This document shows positions 1 to 6,855 of a stretch of 14,537 nucleotides of DNA, in pieces; the first letter of the stretch is position 1; each line of letters opens with the position of its first letter. The notes under the pieces are model-generated. The model made no database searches and had not been told where the DNA came from. It was given only the letters and a program-made list of their open reading frames with translations. The position numbers were made by a program, and so were the translations under genes. The DNA is from Fidelibacterota bacterium (GTDB taxonomy: Bacteria > Fidelibacterota > Marinisomatia > SCGC-AAA003-L08 > D37C17), in assembly GCA_002704685.1 (NCBI GenBank), contig PAHD01000018.1, positions 32,731 through 47,267 of the forward strand, read 5' to 3'.

Positions 1-441
1 ATAAAAAATAGAAAAAAAGTTTATGATGAAATTAAAAAGCATTTAATTAAAGATAGAGCCAAAGTATCTATTTCGGAGTTTTCTGAATATGGACTACTCC
101 AAATGACAAGACAAAGAATTGGTCTAAGTTTATTATACTCATTAACGCATGAATGTAAACAATGCAAAGGTCTAGGAAGAGTAGAATCATACGATTTTTC
201 AATGACAAAAATTGAAAACTGGATAAAACGTTTTAAATCAAAACATAATGATAAAAGATTAATCGTTTTTGTAAATGAAGGAATGCATAATTATATTAAT
301 AATAATAAAAATAAAATAATTAATACTTTAATTTTTAAAAACTGGATTTGGATTGAATTAAAAATAGACAATTCTTTAAACTCTAACGAATTTAGAGTTT
401 ATTCTAAAAAAAGAAAAAAGGATGTTACAAATGAAGTTTAA
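1..441 (+). CDS. rng: Ribonuclease E/G family protein, C-terminal part (5' end outside window)
   Basis: The reading frame is open from base 1 and ends with TAA at 439-441, leaving 146 visible residues; the start lies before the window. The first residues match the end of the RNase E/G catalytic core: KNRKKVYDEIKKHL, then KDRAK, SEYGLLQMTRQR, and the zinc-link type motif CKQCKGLGRV with its two cysteines at 154-156 and 163-165. In this family the CxxC pair binds a shared zinc and holds the dimer together, and the enzyme cuts single-stranded, 5'-monophosphorylated RNA in rRNA maturation and mRNA decay. After the zinc link come about 90 residues rich in Lys and Asn, with no long RNase E-type scaffold, so it is closer to RNase G in length. 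It precedes rplU-rpmA by 53 bases on the same strand, a common bacterial arrangement. The family is certain; choosing rng over rne rests on the short tail. Confidence 0.9.
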   Translation: MKNRKKVYDEIKKHLIKDRAKVSISEFSEYGLLQMTRQRIGLSLLYSLTHECKQCKGLGRVESYDFSMTKIENWIKRFKSKHNDKRLIVFVNEGMHNYINNNKNKIINTLIFKNWIWIELKIDNSLNSNEFRVYSKKRKKDVTNEV

Positions 442-494
442 CTTGTTTTGTTACTTTCCATATAGATATATTATCAAGCTTAAAATGAGGAAAT

Positions 495-908
495 ATGTAC
501 GCAATAGTTAATTATAAAGGTAACCAAATTTTGGTAAAAGAAGGAGAGACAACAAGAATTCCCTTTTTAAAAGATTCAAAAATTGGTTCAACACTAAACT
601 TTGATAATGTTTTGTTTTATGATGATGGAAAGAAAAAACATTACGGAAATCCATCTATTAAAAATATTAATTTTCAAGCTAAAATTGTATCACACGAAAG
701 AGATTCAAAAGTAGTAGTTTTTAAGAAAAAAAGAAGAAAAGGATATCAAAAGAAAAATGGTTACAGAGACCAATTCACAGTTGTAAAATTTGATAAACTA
801 AGCTCAACAAAGAAAACATCATCAACAAAAAAAGCAACAGCTGCTAAAAAAACAACAGCTACTAAAAAAACAACAGCTACTAAAAAAACAACAGCTACTA
901 AAAAATAA
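495..908 (+). CDS. rplU: 50S ribosomal protein L21 with lysine-rich repetitive C-terminal tail
   Basis: This is a large-subunit ribosomal protein that contacts 23S rRNA. Residues 1-102 show the L21 pattern: MYAIVNYKGNQILVKEGE at the start, FDNVLFYDDG in the middle, then VSHERDSKVVVFKKKRRKGYQKKNGYR and the end strand QFTVVKF. The start is supported by a TGAGG Shine-Dalgarno sequence at 486-490, four bases before the ATG. L21 is normally about 100-105 residues; this one has 137 because residues 103-137 form a low-complexity tail of hexapeptides such as TTATKK. The tail resembles histone H1-like Ala/Lys/Thr repeats and is probably disordered and basic. It is followed 14 bases later by rpmA, the usual partner, so the two are probably co-transcribed. 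The core assignment is secure; the function of the tail is unknown. Confidence 0.97.
   Translation: MYAIVNYKGNQILVKEGETTRIPFLKDSKIGSTLNFDNVLFYDDGKKKHYGNPSIKNINFQAKIVSHERDSKVVVFKKKRRKGYQKKNGYRDQFTVVKFDKLSSTKKTSSTKKATAAKKTTATKKTTATKKTTATKK
801..905 (+). repeat. Tandem 18-base repeat encoding the (T/S/A)4-KK tail of L21
   Basis: The end of rplU consists of in-frame 18-base units, each encoding six residues. Three consecutive units at 852-869, 870-887 and 888-905 are identical and encode TTATKK. Before them are diverged units at 834-851 (ATAAKK) and 816-833 (TSSTKK), and a partial one at 801-815 (SSTKK). The gradient from diverged to identical units suggests growth by replication slippage towards the 3' end. 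Copy number could vary between relatives without breaking the frame. Confidence 0.9.
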
Positions 909-922
909 AATAGGATTCAGTT

Positions 923-1174
923 ATGGCACACAAAAAAGGAATGGGAAGTACAAAAAATGGTAGAGACAGTAAGTCTAAACGTCTTGGTGTTAAGCGTGCA
1001 GATGGCCAATTTGTAACTGCTGGTTCTATACTTGTTAGACAAAGGGGTACTAAAATTTATCCAGGTAAAAATGTTAATAAGGGTAAAGATGATACATTGT
1101 TTGCTTTAATTGATGGAAAAGTTAAGTTTCATAGACTTGGAAAAGAAAAAAAGCAGGTTAGTATACTTAATTAA
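923..1174 (+). CDS. rpmA: 50S ribosomal protein L27
   Basis: This is the L27 protein of the large ribosomal subunit, whose N-terminal arm reaches the peptidyl-transferase centre. The 83-residue product is nearly all family signature: MAHKKGMGSTKNGRDS at the N-terminus, KRLGVKRADGQ, AGSILVRQRGT, then PGKNV and DDTLFALIDGKVKF. It begins directly with MAHKKG, so it lacks the cleavable N-terminal extension that the Prp protease removes in Firmicutes and some relatives. An AGGA element at 912-915 lies seven bases before the ATG and supports this start. It is the third gene of the rng-rplU-rpmA block. Its TAA stop at 1172-1174 lies within the four-base palindrome that also provides the stop of the convergent queG gene. 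Confidence 0.98.
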   Translation: MAHKKGMGSTKNGRDSKSKRLGVKRADGQFVTAGSILVRQRGTKIYPGKNVNKGKDDTLFALIDGKVKFHRLGKEKKQVSILN

Positions 1175-2100
1175 TCTAGATTCTTATTTTGCTTAGCAGC
1201 TAAAATATTTCTTGTAATTCCACTGTATTTTGTTCTTTTTATAGAACTCTTCTTGAAAGATTTCTGATAATCCTCTACAGATAGATTTTCCCAATCACTA
1301 TCAGTTTTATTATCAATTTCTAATCTTTTTTTAAAATTAATATCTTCGGTTAACTGTTCGTATTTTAAATTCCAAGGGCATACCTCTTGACATATATCGC
1401 ATCCATAAATCCAATTATTAATTTTTTCTGATAATGATTTAGGTATTGATTCTCTATGTTCAATAGTTAGATAAGATATACACTTATTAGCATCTAAAAC
1501 ATAATCTTCTAAAGCTTCTGTTGGGCATGCATCTATACATTTTGTGCAAGAACCGCACAAATCATAAGTGTAAGGTTTATTAAATTCTAGTTCAAAATCA
1601 ATGATGATTTCAGATAGAAAAAACCATGTTCCTATTTTACTATTTATCAAATTAGTATGCTTTCCAATCCAACCTAAACCTGCTTTTTGACCCCAGTGTT
1701 TTTCCATTAGTGGCGAAGTATCAACACAAACTCTATATTCAAAATTTTTATTATGTAAACTTATAGTTTTTATAATTTCATATAATTTTTCTTTTAAAAC
1801 TATATGATAATCATTTCCCCAAGCATAATTGGAAATTTTATAATTTTTATTACCTCTATTACTTTCAGTAAAATAATTATATCCAAAAGAAATAACTGTT
1901 TTTGCTTTTGGGAAATATTTAAGAATTTCTCGTCTTTGATTCACACTGCTCTTCATCCATTTCATTGATGCATGAAAACCTAATTCAATCCATTGATCAA
2001 TTTTAGTATTAATTCCTGATGCTGAAGAAAAACCAATTAAATCAAAGCCTAATTCTTTTGATTTTTCAATTATAATATCTTGTATGGGATTATTTTGCAA
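1171..2100 (-). CDS. queG: Epoxyqueuosine reductase QueG
   Basis: This cytoplasmic cobalamin and iron-sulfur enzyme catalyses the last step of queuosine synthesis, reducing epoxyqueuosine to queuosine in the wobble position of GUN-anticodon tRNAs. The N-terminal two thirds carry family motifs, including VDTSP (Asp127, the expected catalytic acid) and KAGLGWIGKHTNLI at 139-152. Two ferredoxin-type motifs follow, C182-x2-C185-x2-C188-x3-C192-P and, after C207, C234-x2-C237-x3-C241-P, giving the eight cysteines for two [4Fe-4S] clusters. At 309 residues it is the short form without the C-terminal HEAT-repeat domain of longer homologues. The frame has no ATG before residue 46; the assigned start is TTG at 2100, because an in-frame stop lies upstream at 2128-2130. 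No clear Shine-Dalgarno sequence is visible. It starts 17 bases after the preceding gene, as the last gene of the minus-strand operon, with no obvious functional link to it. Confidence 0.95.
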   Translation of the reverse strand: MQNNPIQDIIIEKSKELGFDLIGFSSASGINTKIDQWIELGFHASMKWMKSSVNQRREILKYFPKAKTVISFGYNYFTESNRGNKNYKISNYAWGNDYHIVLKEKLYEIIKTISLHNKNFEYRVCVDTSPLMEKHWGQKAGLGWIGKHTNLINSKIGTWFFLSEIIIDFELEFNKPYTYDLCGSCTKCIDACPTEALEDYVLDANKCISYLTIEHRESIPKSLSEKINNWIYGCDICQEVCPWNLKYEQLTEDINFKKRLEIDNKTDSDWENLSVEDYQKSFKKSSIKRTKYSGITRNILAAKQNKNLD

Positions 2101-2117
2101 GGAATGAAATAAAAGAT

Positions 2118-2909
2118 TTAAAAATTCTCAAAATATATAATTTTTACTTCTCTATTCATAGAATCATATAGTTGATCATTATCTAAACTATATTCATTAT
2201 TTTTTGTGATATCATTAACATTAACTTCTAACATTAAATTATTTGTTGCTGACCACCTTAACCCAGCATTTAAATATCCTCTACCTTTTCTAATAACTAA
2301 TGATTCATCATCTACTGTATTATCATCATCTCTAGCTAAATTATATTCAGCTAAAATTGAAAAACTTCTATTAATTTCTTTATCAAAACCAAAAAACAAG
2401 TTAATGTCATCATCTCCATCATCATTTTCGAATAAATTTTTATTAAGACCCATATGGAAACCCAAATTACCTAAAAAACTATAATTTCTACTTAAAACAC
2501 AATAAACACCCATTGCTTTATATTCGTATCTATTGTAATCCTGTCTATCAATAAATCTTCCTTTACCTTGTGTATCAAGACCAATTAAAACGGCTGGCAT
2601 CGTTTCTGATTCATCATAAACTCTATATTTAAGCTGTACTTCTGGATAAGATTTATTTTTTTTCAAATTACCAATCCCAATAAATTCTTGTAAGCCAAAA
2701 GATACACCAAAGGTTAGGTTTTCGGTTATACCTAAAGAAAAAGAAGGTAATATGCCACCATTATTCATAAGCAATGTTTCTATTGAATAAGTTCCTTTAG
2801 GTAATGTTCCACCTGTTGGTAATGAAACTAATTTGAGAGGTGGATATGGTTGCTCAATTTGGCTGAAGACTAAACTAAATGTAAATATTATTAAAAGTAT
2901 TTTTTTCAT
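2118..2909 (-). CDS. Exported beta-barrel protein, YjbH-like (hypothetical)
   Basis: I do not recognise a characterised orthologue. The 263-residue product starts with a clear Sec signal peptide (MKKILLIIFTFSLVFS, likely cut before Gln17). The rest alternates hydrophobic and polar residues in short strands separated by turns rich in Asp, Asn and Gly, as in a small outer-membrane beta-barrel. Strands ending in aromatic residues and a C-terminal Phe also fit outer-membrane insertion. Stretches such as PAVLIGLDTQGKG (105-117), VLSRNYSFLG (138-147) and an acidic turn ENDDGDDD (161-168) recall the repeated barrel segments of YjbH-type exopolysaccharide export proteins, though that family is much longer in Enterobacteria. 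It starts 43 bases after the EEP fusion gene and ends 17 bases before queG. The outer-membrane location is likely; the YjbH link is tentative. Confidence 0.6.
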   Translation of the reverse strand: MKKILLIIFTFSLVFSQIEQPYPPLKLVSLPTGGTLPKGTYSIETLLMNNGGILPSFSLGITENLTFGVSFGLQEFIGIGNLKKNKSYPEVQLKYRVYDESETMPAVLIGLDTQGKGRFIDRQDYNRYEYKAMGVYCVLSRNYSFLGNLGFHMGLNKNLFENDDGDDDINLFFGFDKEINRSFSILAEYNLARDDDNTVDDESLVIRKGRGYLNAGLRWSATNNLMLEVNVNDITKNNEYSLDNDQLYDSMNREVKIIYFENF

Positions 2910-2952
2910 ATTTAAAATTAATGATTTTATAATAGTAATAAAAATAAATTAA

Positions 2953-4845
2953 TCAATATATCGAAAGTAAAACTGGCATATGATCAGAGATATATTGTTC
3001 ATAAACATTAAAACTTCCCATATAATCATCAAATGGCAAAGTTTGCACAGAGTAATTTTTATTTTGAACTAAAGAATTAGATATTAAAATATGATCTAAA
3101 AAACTAACATAAGGTTCTTTAGGATATGATGCCTGTTTTAAATCATATGTAATATCATAAGTTGGAAAAAACATTGTATCATCTTTTAAGAAATTATCAA
3201 AACAATGCTCACCTGGCTTATCCTTTAAATCATCATTCCAATCTCCTAAAACAATATATTGATCCGATAATGATTTATTTAACTGACTTTTTAAATAATC
3301 ATACAACTGATTTGCTGCTAATTTTCTCCTATTTAAACCTGAATCACAGCACTTCATATGTAAATTTATAATTGATAATATTTCATTATTTTTTTTATAT
3401 ATTAAATCACACTGTAATGGTGGTCTGCCTGCAAAAAAATAATCATTTTCAGCAAATAACTCTTTTCTACCTACTAAATCAAAAAGATTTTTTTTATAAA
3501 TAATTGCTTGATCCATAAATGAGGACTGCTGAGAGATAATAAAATCATAATCTTGAAGATGTGTCATCAATTTGCTAAACCAACCTCTTTTTTTTATCTC
3601 TTGAAACGCTATTATATCTGGATTTAATTCTATAATTGCTTCACTTAATGCATTTATTGTAGAATCTCCATTTGTTGGAAAAAACTCGCAATTCCATGTA
3701 ATGATTTCTAAACCATTTAATTTATTAATATTCGGAAAATCCCATTGGTTTCTAGTTGTTTTAGAAAAATTATCTTTACCATCTGGTTTGATTACTGAGC
3801 TCCAATCAACCTTACTATATACATCTTTCACAGATAAATTATTTTTTTCCTTTAACCAATTATACATATTAATATCATAAGAAAAATCATCTAAAAATAA
3901 TGTTTGAGATATACTATTTGTAACGGCGCTTTTATAACCAGTAAACAATTTAGTTTCAGGATCAAACTTTATATAAAAATGACCAAAACTTGTTCCATTA
4001 CCATAATTTTGGAATATATATGTATGACTATTTTTATCATACCAAGGAGTATTGTAACCTTTACTAATCCCACCAGAAACAATTAAATCAACTTCATCAG
4101 AAAAATATCCTAGTTCGATAGAATTTAAATTCTTATTAAAAGTTCCTGTTTTTTTATAATTAGAAACAAAATCATCGTAGATTTTATCTCTGTCCCAAGG
4201 AACACCTGAGCTTGTTAATAATATAATAATATCTACATCATCGATAATTTCTGATATCCAAAAATTCATACTATCTAATGATGAATCAATTTTCAAGCCA
4301 TCTAAATTTTTCTTTAAAACCGTTTCTGATATATCAGGATTTACTAATCCTATCAAACCTACTTTAACACCTTTGATGTTAATAATTTTATATGGTTCGA
4401 AAACTAATTTATCATTTTTTTCATATTTAACATTACATCCAAGCATTGGAAAATTTGCCTGCTCAGATAGTTCTAATAAATTTTCATAACCAAATAAAAA
4501 ATCATTATTTCCTGGTACAATAGCATCATATCCAACTTTATTCATCCATTCAATTACAGTTTTACCACTATCGATAATACCAAGTGGATGACCTTGAAAA
4601 AAATTTCCACCATCTAATATTAAGATATCATTTGATCTATCTGACATCTTACTTTCAATATCTTTTATATATTTATATAATGCAGAAGCCCCCACAATTT
4701 TTGGTGGAAAATTTGGATTCATAAAATGAGCATCTTGATCGCCAAGAAATCCATGTAAATCATTTGTTGTTATAACATCAATAAATGAATCTTTAGGAAA
4801 TAGACTTAAAGAAAATAATAGAAGTATATGAGTTAACTTTACCAT
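2953..4845 (-). CDS. Exported fusion: degenerate 5'-nucleotidase domain plus endonuclease/exonuclease/phosphatase domain
   Basis: The 630-residue product has a signal peptide (about residues 1-17). Residues 20-305 form a metallophosphatase domain of the 5'-nucleotidase/UDP-sugar hydrolase family (TTNDLHG at 26-32, GVKVGLIGLVNP at 159-170). Most catalytic positions are changed: bridging Asp to Asn81 in DGGN, GNHD to GNND (Asn114), LTH to LTS (Ser212), and GGHTH to GGISK (Ile260, Lys262). Asp29, His31 and Asn113 remain. The usual 5'-nucleotidase C-terminal domain is missing. Instead, residues 377-630 form an EEP nuclease-type domain with all motifs present: WN (Asn385), QE (Glu416), NLH (494-496), GDWND (534-538) and SDH (620-622). 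EEP enzymes are Mg2+-dependent nucleases or phosphodiesterases. The start overlaps the acid phosphatase gene by seven bases, suggesting translational coupling. The product is probably periplasmic or secreted; its substrate is unknown, but DNA or nucleotides are plausible. Confidence 0.88.
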   Translation of the reverse strand: MVKLTHILLLFSLSLFPKDSFIDVITTNDLHGFLGDQDAHFMNPNFPPKIVGASALYKYIKDIESKMSDRSNDILILDGGNFFQGHPLGIIDSGKTVIEWMNKVGYDAIVPGNNDFLFGYENLLELSEQANFPMLGCNVKYEKNDKLVFEPYKIINIKGVKVGLIGLVNPDISETVLKKNLDGLKIDSSLDSMNFWISEIIDDVDIIILLTSSGVPWDRDKIYDDFVSNYKKTGTFNKNLNSIELGYFSDEVDLIVSGGISKGYNTPWYDKNSHTYIFQNYGNGTSFGHFYIKFDPETKLFTGYKSAVTNSISQTLFLDDFSYDINMYNWLKEKNNLSVKDVYSKVDWSSVIKPDGKDNFSKTTRNQWDFPNINKLNGLEIITWNCEFFPTNGDSTINALSEAIIELNPDIIAFQEIKKRGWFSKLMTHLQDYDFIISQQSSFMDQAIIYKKNLFDLVGRKELFAENDYFFAGRPPLQCDLIYKKNNEILSIINLHMKCCDSGLNRRKLAANQLYDYLKSQLNKSLSDQYIVLGDWNDDLKDKPGEHCFDNFLKDDTMFFPTYDITYDLKQASYPKEPYVSFLDHILISNSLVQNKNYSVQTLPFDDYMGSFNVYEQYISDHMPVLLSIY

Positions 4846-5507
4846 TTTCCATACATCGGATTAGGGAAAACAAAATTATCTATTCCGAATCTATCTAAAT
4901 TTTTATCTTCAAAATCACCCATTGCATCTCCTAAATACTGGATGATTTCGAAATTGTTATAATTTTTCATTCTTCCAGTAGAATTAAAAATTTCTTCTCT
5001 TCTAACAGTTTTTTTATCTGCTTTATCTAACCTTAATAAATATATATCATTATCTGAAAATACACCTAATTTTTTAAGATTATTTTTTGTTTCTTCAACT
5101 CTCTTATCCATTCTATTACTAAGAAAAATTACTTGAATATTATTATCTCTTAGAAAATTCAAATATTTTCTTGCTCCTGGAACAAGTTTTGCATCTTCTT
5201 TTAAAACCCATTCATCCCATGATTCTGGATTATATTTTTCATTTTTATCAAATAGCATTACTTGATAATCAGAGTTATCCATAATGGTTTCATCTAAATC
5301 TAAAACAACAGCATAATTGTTATTAGCAATATTCAGTGAAAAATTATTTGGAGATAACTTCTTTTTTAATTTATAAATTGCATTATTAAATATTTGATGA
5401 CATAAAGCTTCATACTCACTAGATTCTATTACCCATCTTACATCATTTGGAAGTTTACCATAAACAGATGATAAGTTAAAAATCATACAAAGTATCAATA
5501 ATTTCAT
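4839..5507 (-). CDS. Exported HAD-family acid phosphatase, lipoprotein e(P4)/class C type
   Basis: The 222-residue product has an N-terminal signal peptide (MKLLILCMIFNLSSVYG). It then carries the four HAD motifs of the acid phosphatase IIIB group: motif I VVLDLDET (nucleophile Asp70, acid/base Asp72) followed by MDNSDY, motif II FLSNR (128-132), motif III Lys166 in KTVRRE, and motif IV YLGDAMGDF (Gly193-Asp194 and Asp198). The PGARKYLNFL segment at 110-119 also fits the family. Characterised members such as Haemophilus e(P4) dephosphorylate 5'-nucleotides and NMN in the envelope. Cys7 is within the hydrophobic core and lacks a proper lipobox, so a soluble periplasmic form is more likely than a lipoprotein. 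It begins one base after the preceding barrel gene ends and overlaps the EEP fusion by seven bases. A role in releasing phosphate from nucleotides is inferred from family and neighbours. Confidence 0.88.
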   Translation of the reverse strand: MKLLILCMIFNLSSVYGKLPNDVRWVIESSEYEALCHQIFNNAIYKLKKKLSPNNFSLNIANNNYAVVLDLDETIMDNSDYQVMLFDKNEKYNPESWDEWVLKEDAKLVPGARKYLNFLRDNNIQVIFLSNRMDKRVEETKNNLKKLGVFSDNDIYLLRLDKADKKTVRREEIFNSTGRMKNYNNFEIIQYLGDAMGDFEDKNLDRFGIDNFVFPNPMYGKW

Positions 5508-5508
5508 A

Positions 5509-6855
5509 TTAAAACTCCACTTTCAAAGTTGTTAAAAAACTTAAATTATTTTCTGTAACAGTATCACAATCAATTACATCACAACTATAATCAAAAATAT
5601 TTTCTAAAGGAAGTATATCATAGTATTTATAATTATAAGTTGAATAATTCAAAGCAACATCCATTGTAATACTTTTAGAAAAACCAATTCCAGTTCCAAG
5701 AGTTAAAATTGATTTTGGTGATACTGCATTAAATACTGATTCACTATAGACTAGTCCAGCCCTAATTGGATAGCTATTCATAGGAGAATATTCAAAACCT
5801 ATTTTATATTCATTTACATCATAATCTATTCCAGCAACACTTACATCATGTTTAAAATATCGATTTGTAAGTTCAAAAATTAAGTTCATATTTATATTTG
5901 ATTTAGGTGTATAGAGTAATCCTATATTCTTTTTTTCTGGTAGATCCAAATAAAATCCGTTTAATGTAAAGACTAACTCTTCATTTTCAAAATCAAAAAA
6001 TTGAGGTAATCCAACATAGTTTGATATTGAATTTGAGAAAAAATCTAATTCAGTACCATCAGAAATAAGTACACTTTCTTGTATTGAAGCTGAAAGAATT
6101 AACTGATTTAATATTTTAAAATCAATACCTATGCTTATAAAAGTATCACCAGAAATCGAATACAAATTATTAAAGTCAGTTATATTAGCAAGATTCATTG
6201 CATCATAATAGCTATCAATAACTGATAATTTGACTGAATCATTTACTGTAGTATCTTTTAACCTATTAATTCCTAAACCAAAAGTTAAATTTTTCAAGAA
6301 ATCATTAAAAGAAAATGAAAACCCTACAGATTGAACATCCATTGTTCCTTTAGTTTTGTAAGAATGAAAACCTATAACTGGATCATTGATACCTATTATC
6401 CCATCTGCAAGATTAGAGTCCCCTCTAACCTCCTCATCATAGTTGTAATCAAAAGATAGATAAGGCTTCGACGCAATACCAATACCAAGTTTTATTTTTT
6501 TCAAAGAAGGCTGATAAAAAAAACCAAAGGAATGATTAAAAGCATTATTTTGATTAAATACATAATCTGTTTCACCTAAACTTTCTTCCCATTCATCTTT
6601 AAAAACAATACTTCTTCGTTCAGATAATGAATTAAAATTAATATTTAAATCTACCATATATGATTCATTAAACGATAAAATTTTTGCTGGATTAGAAATA
6701 ATAACACCACTTCCATAAGATGTAGTTAAAGAAGAATTACCAATTGCCATAGACTTAGCATCACCCTCATATACTTCACCTGGTAAAATTCTATTAAAAA
6801 AAGATTGTGAAAACATAATCGAAAAGAATATTATGTATAAATATTTATAATGCAT
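5509..6855 (-). CDS. Outer-membrane beta-barrel protein, PorV/FadL-like
   Basis: The 448-residue product begins with a signal peptide (MHYKYLYIIFFSIMFSQ) and ends in Phe after a terminal strand TLKVEF, as outer-membrane barrels do. Soon after the signal comes the pattern GDAKSMAIGNSSLTTSYGSG (31-50) with SNPAKIL (54-60). This is the counterpart of the AxAMGxA...NPAGL signature in PorV, PorQ and related FadL-fold proteins. The remainder is alternating strands and Asn/Asp-rich turns with no catalytic motif. PorV is a shuttle component of type IX secretion, but many paralogues have unknown roles, and nothing here shows T9SS membership. Its start overlaps the helix-hairpin-helix barrel gene by 11 bases, and its stop lies one base before the acid phosphatase start. 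The barrel assignment is fairly secure; cargo or partner is unknown. Confidence 0.7.
   Translation of the reverse strand: MHYKYLYIIFFSIMFSQSFFNRILPGEVYEGDAKSMAIGNSSLTTSYGSGVIISNPAKILSFNESYMVDLNINFNSLSERRSIVFKDEWEESLGETDYVFNQNNAFNHSFGFFYQPSLKKIKLGIGIASKPYLSFDYNYDEEVRGDSNLADGIIGINDPVIGFHSYKTKGTMDVQSVGFSFSFNDFLKNLTFGLGINRLKDTTVNDSVKLSVIDSYYDAMNLANITDFNNLYSISGDTFISIGIDFKILNQLILSASIQESVLISDGTELDFFSNSISNYVGLPQFFDFENEELVFTLNGFYLDLPEKKNIGLLYTPKSNINMNLIFELTNRYFKHDVSVAGIDYDVNEYKIGFEYSPMNSYPIRAGLVYSESVFNAVSPKSILTLGTGIGFSKSITMDVALNYSTYNYKYYDILPLENIFDYSCDVIDCDTVTENNLSFLTTLKVEF

Noticed and set aside
443..472. A possible promoter before rplU: TTGTTT, 18-base spacer, TATATT.
   Set aside because: The -35 match is weak, and such matches arise often by chance in sequence this rich in A and T; rplU may also be read from the rng promoter.
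4839..5507. Lipoprotein signal (Cys7) in the acid phosphatase, as in Haemophilus e(P4).
   Set aside because: The residues before Cys7 do not form a lipobox, and the Cys lies within the hydrophobic core, with a better signal peptidase I site near residue 17.
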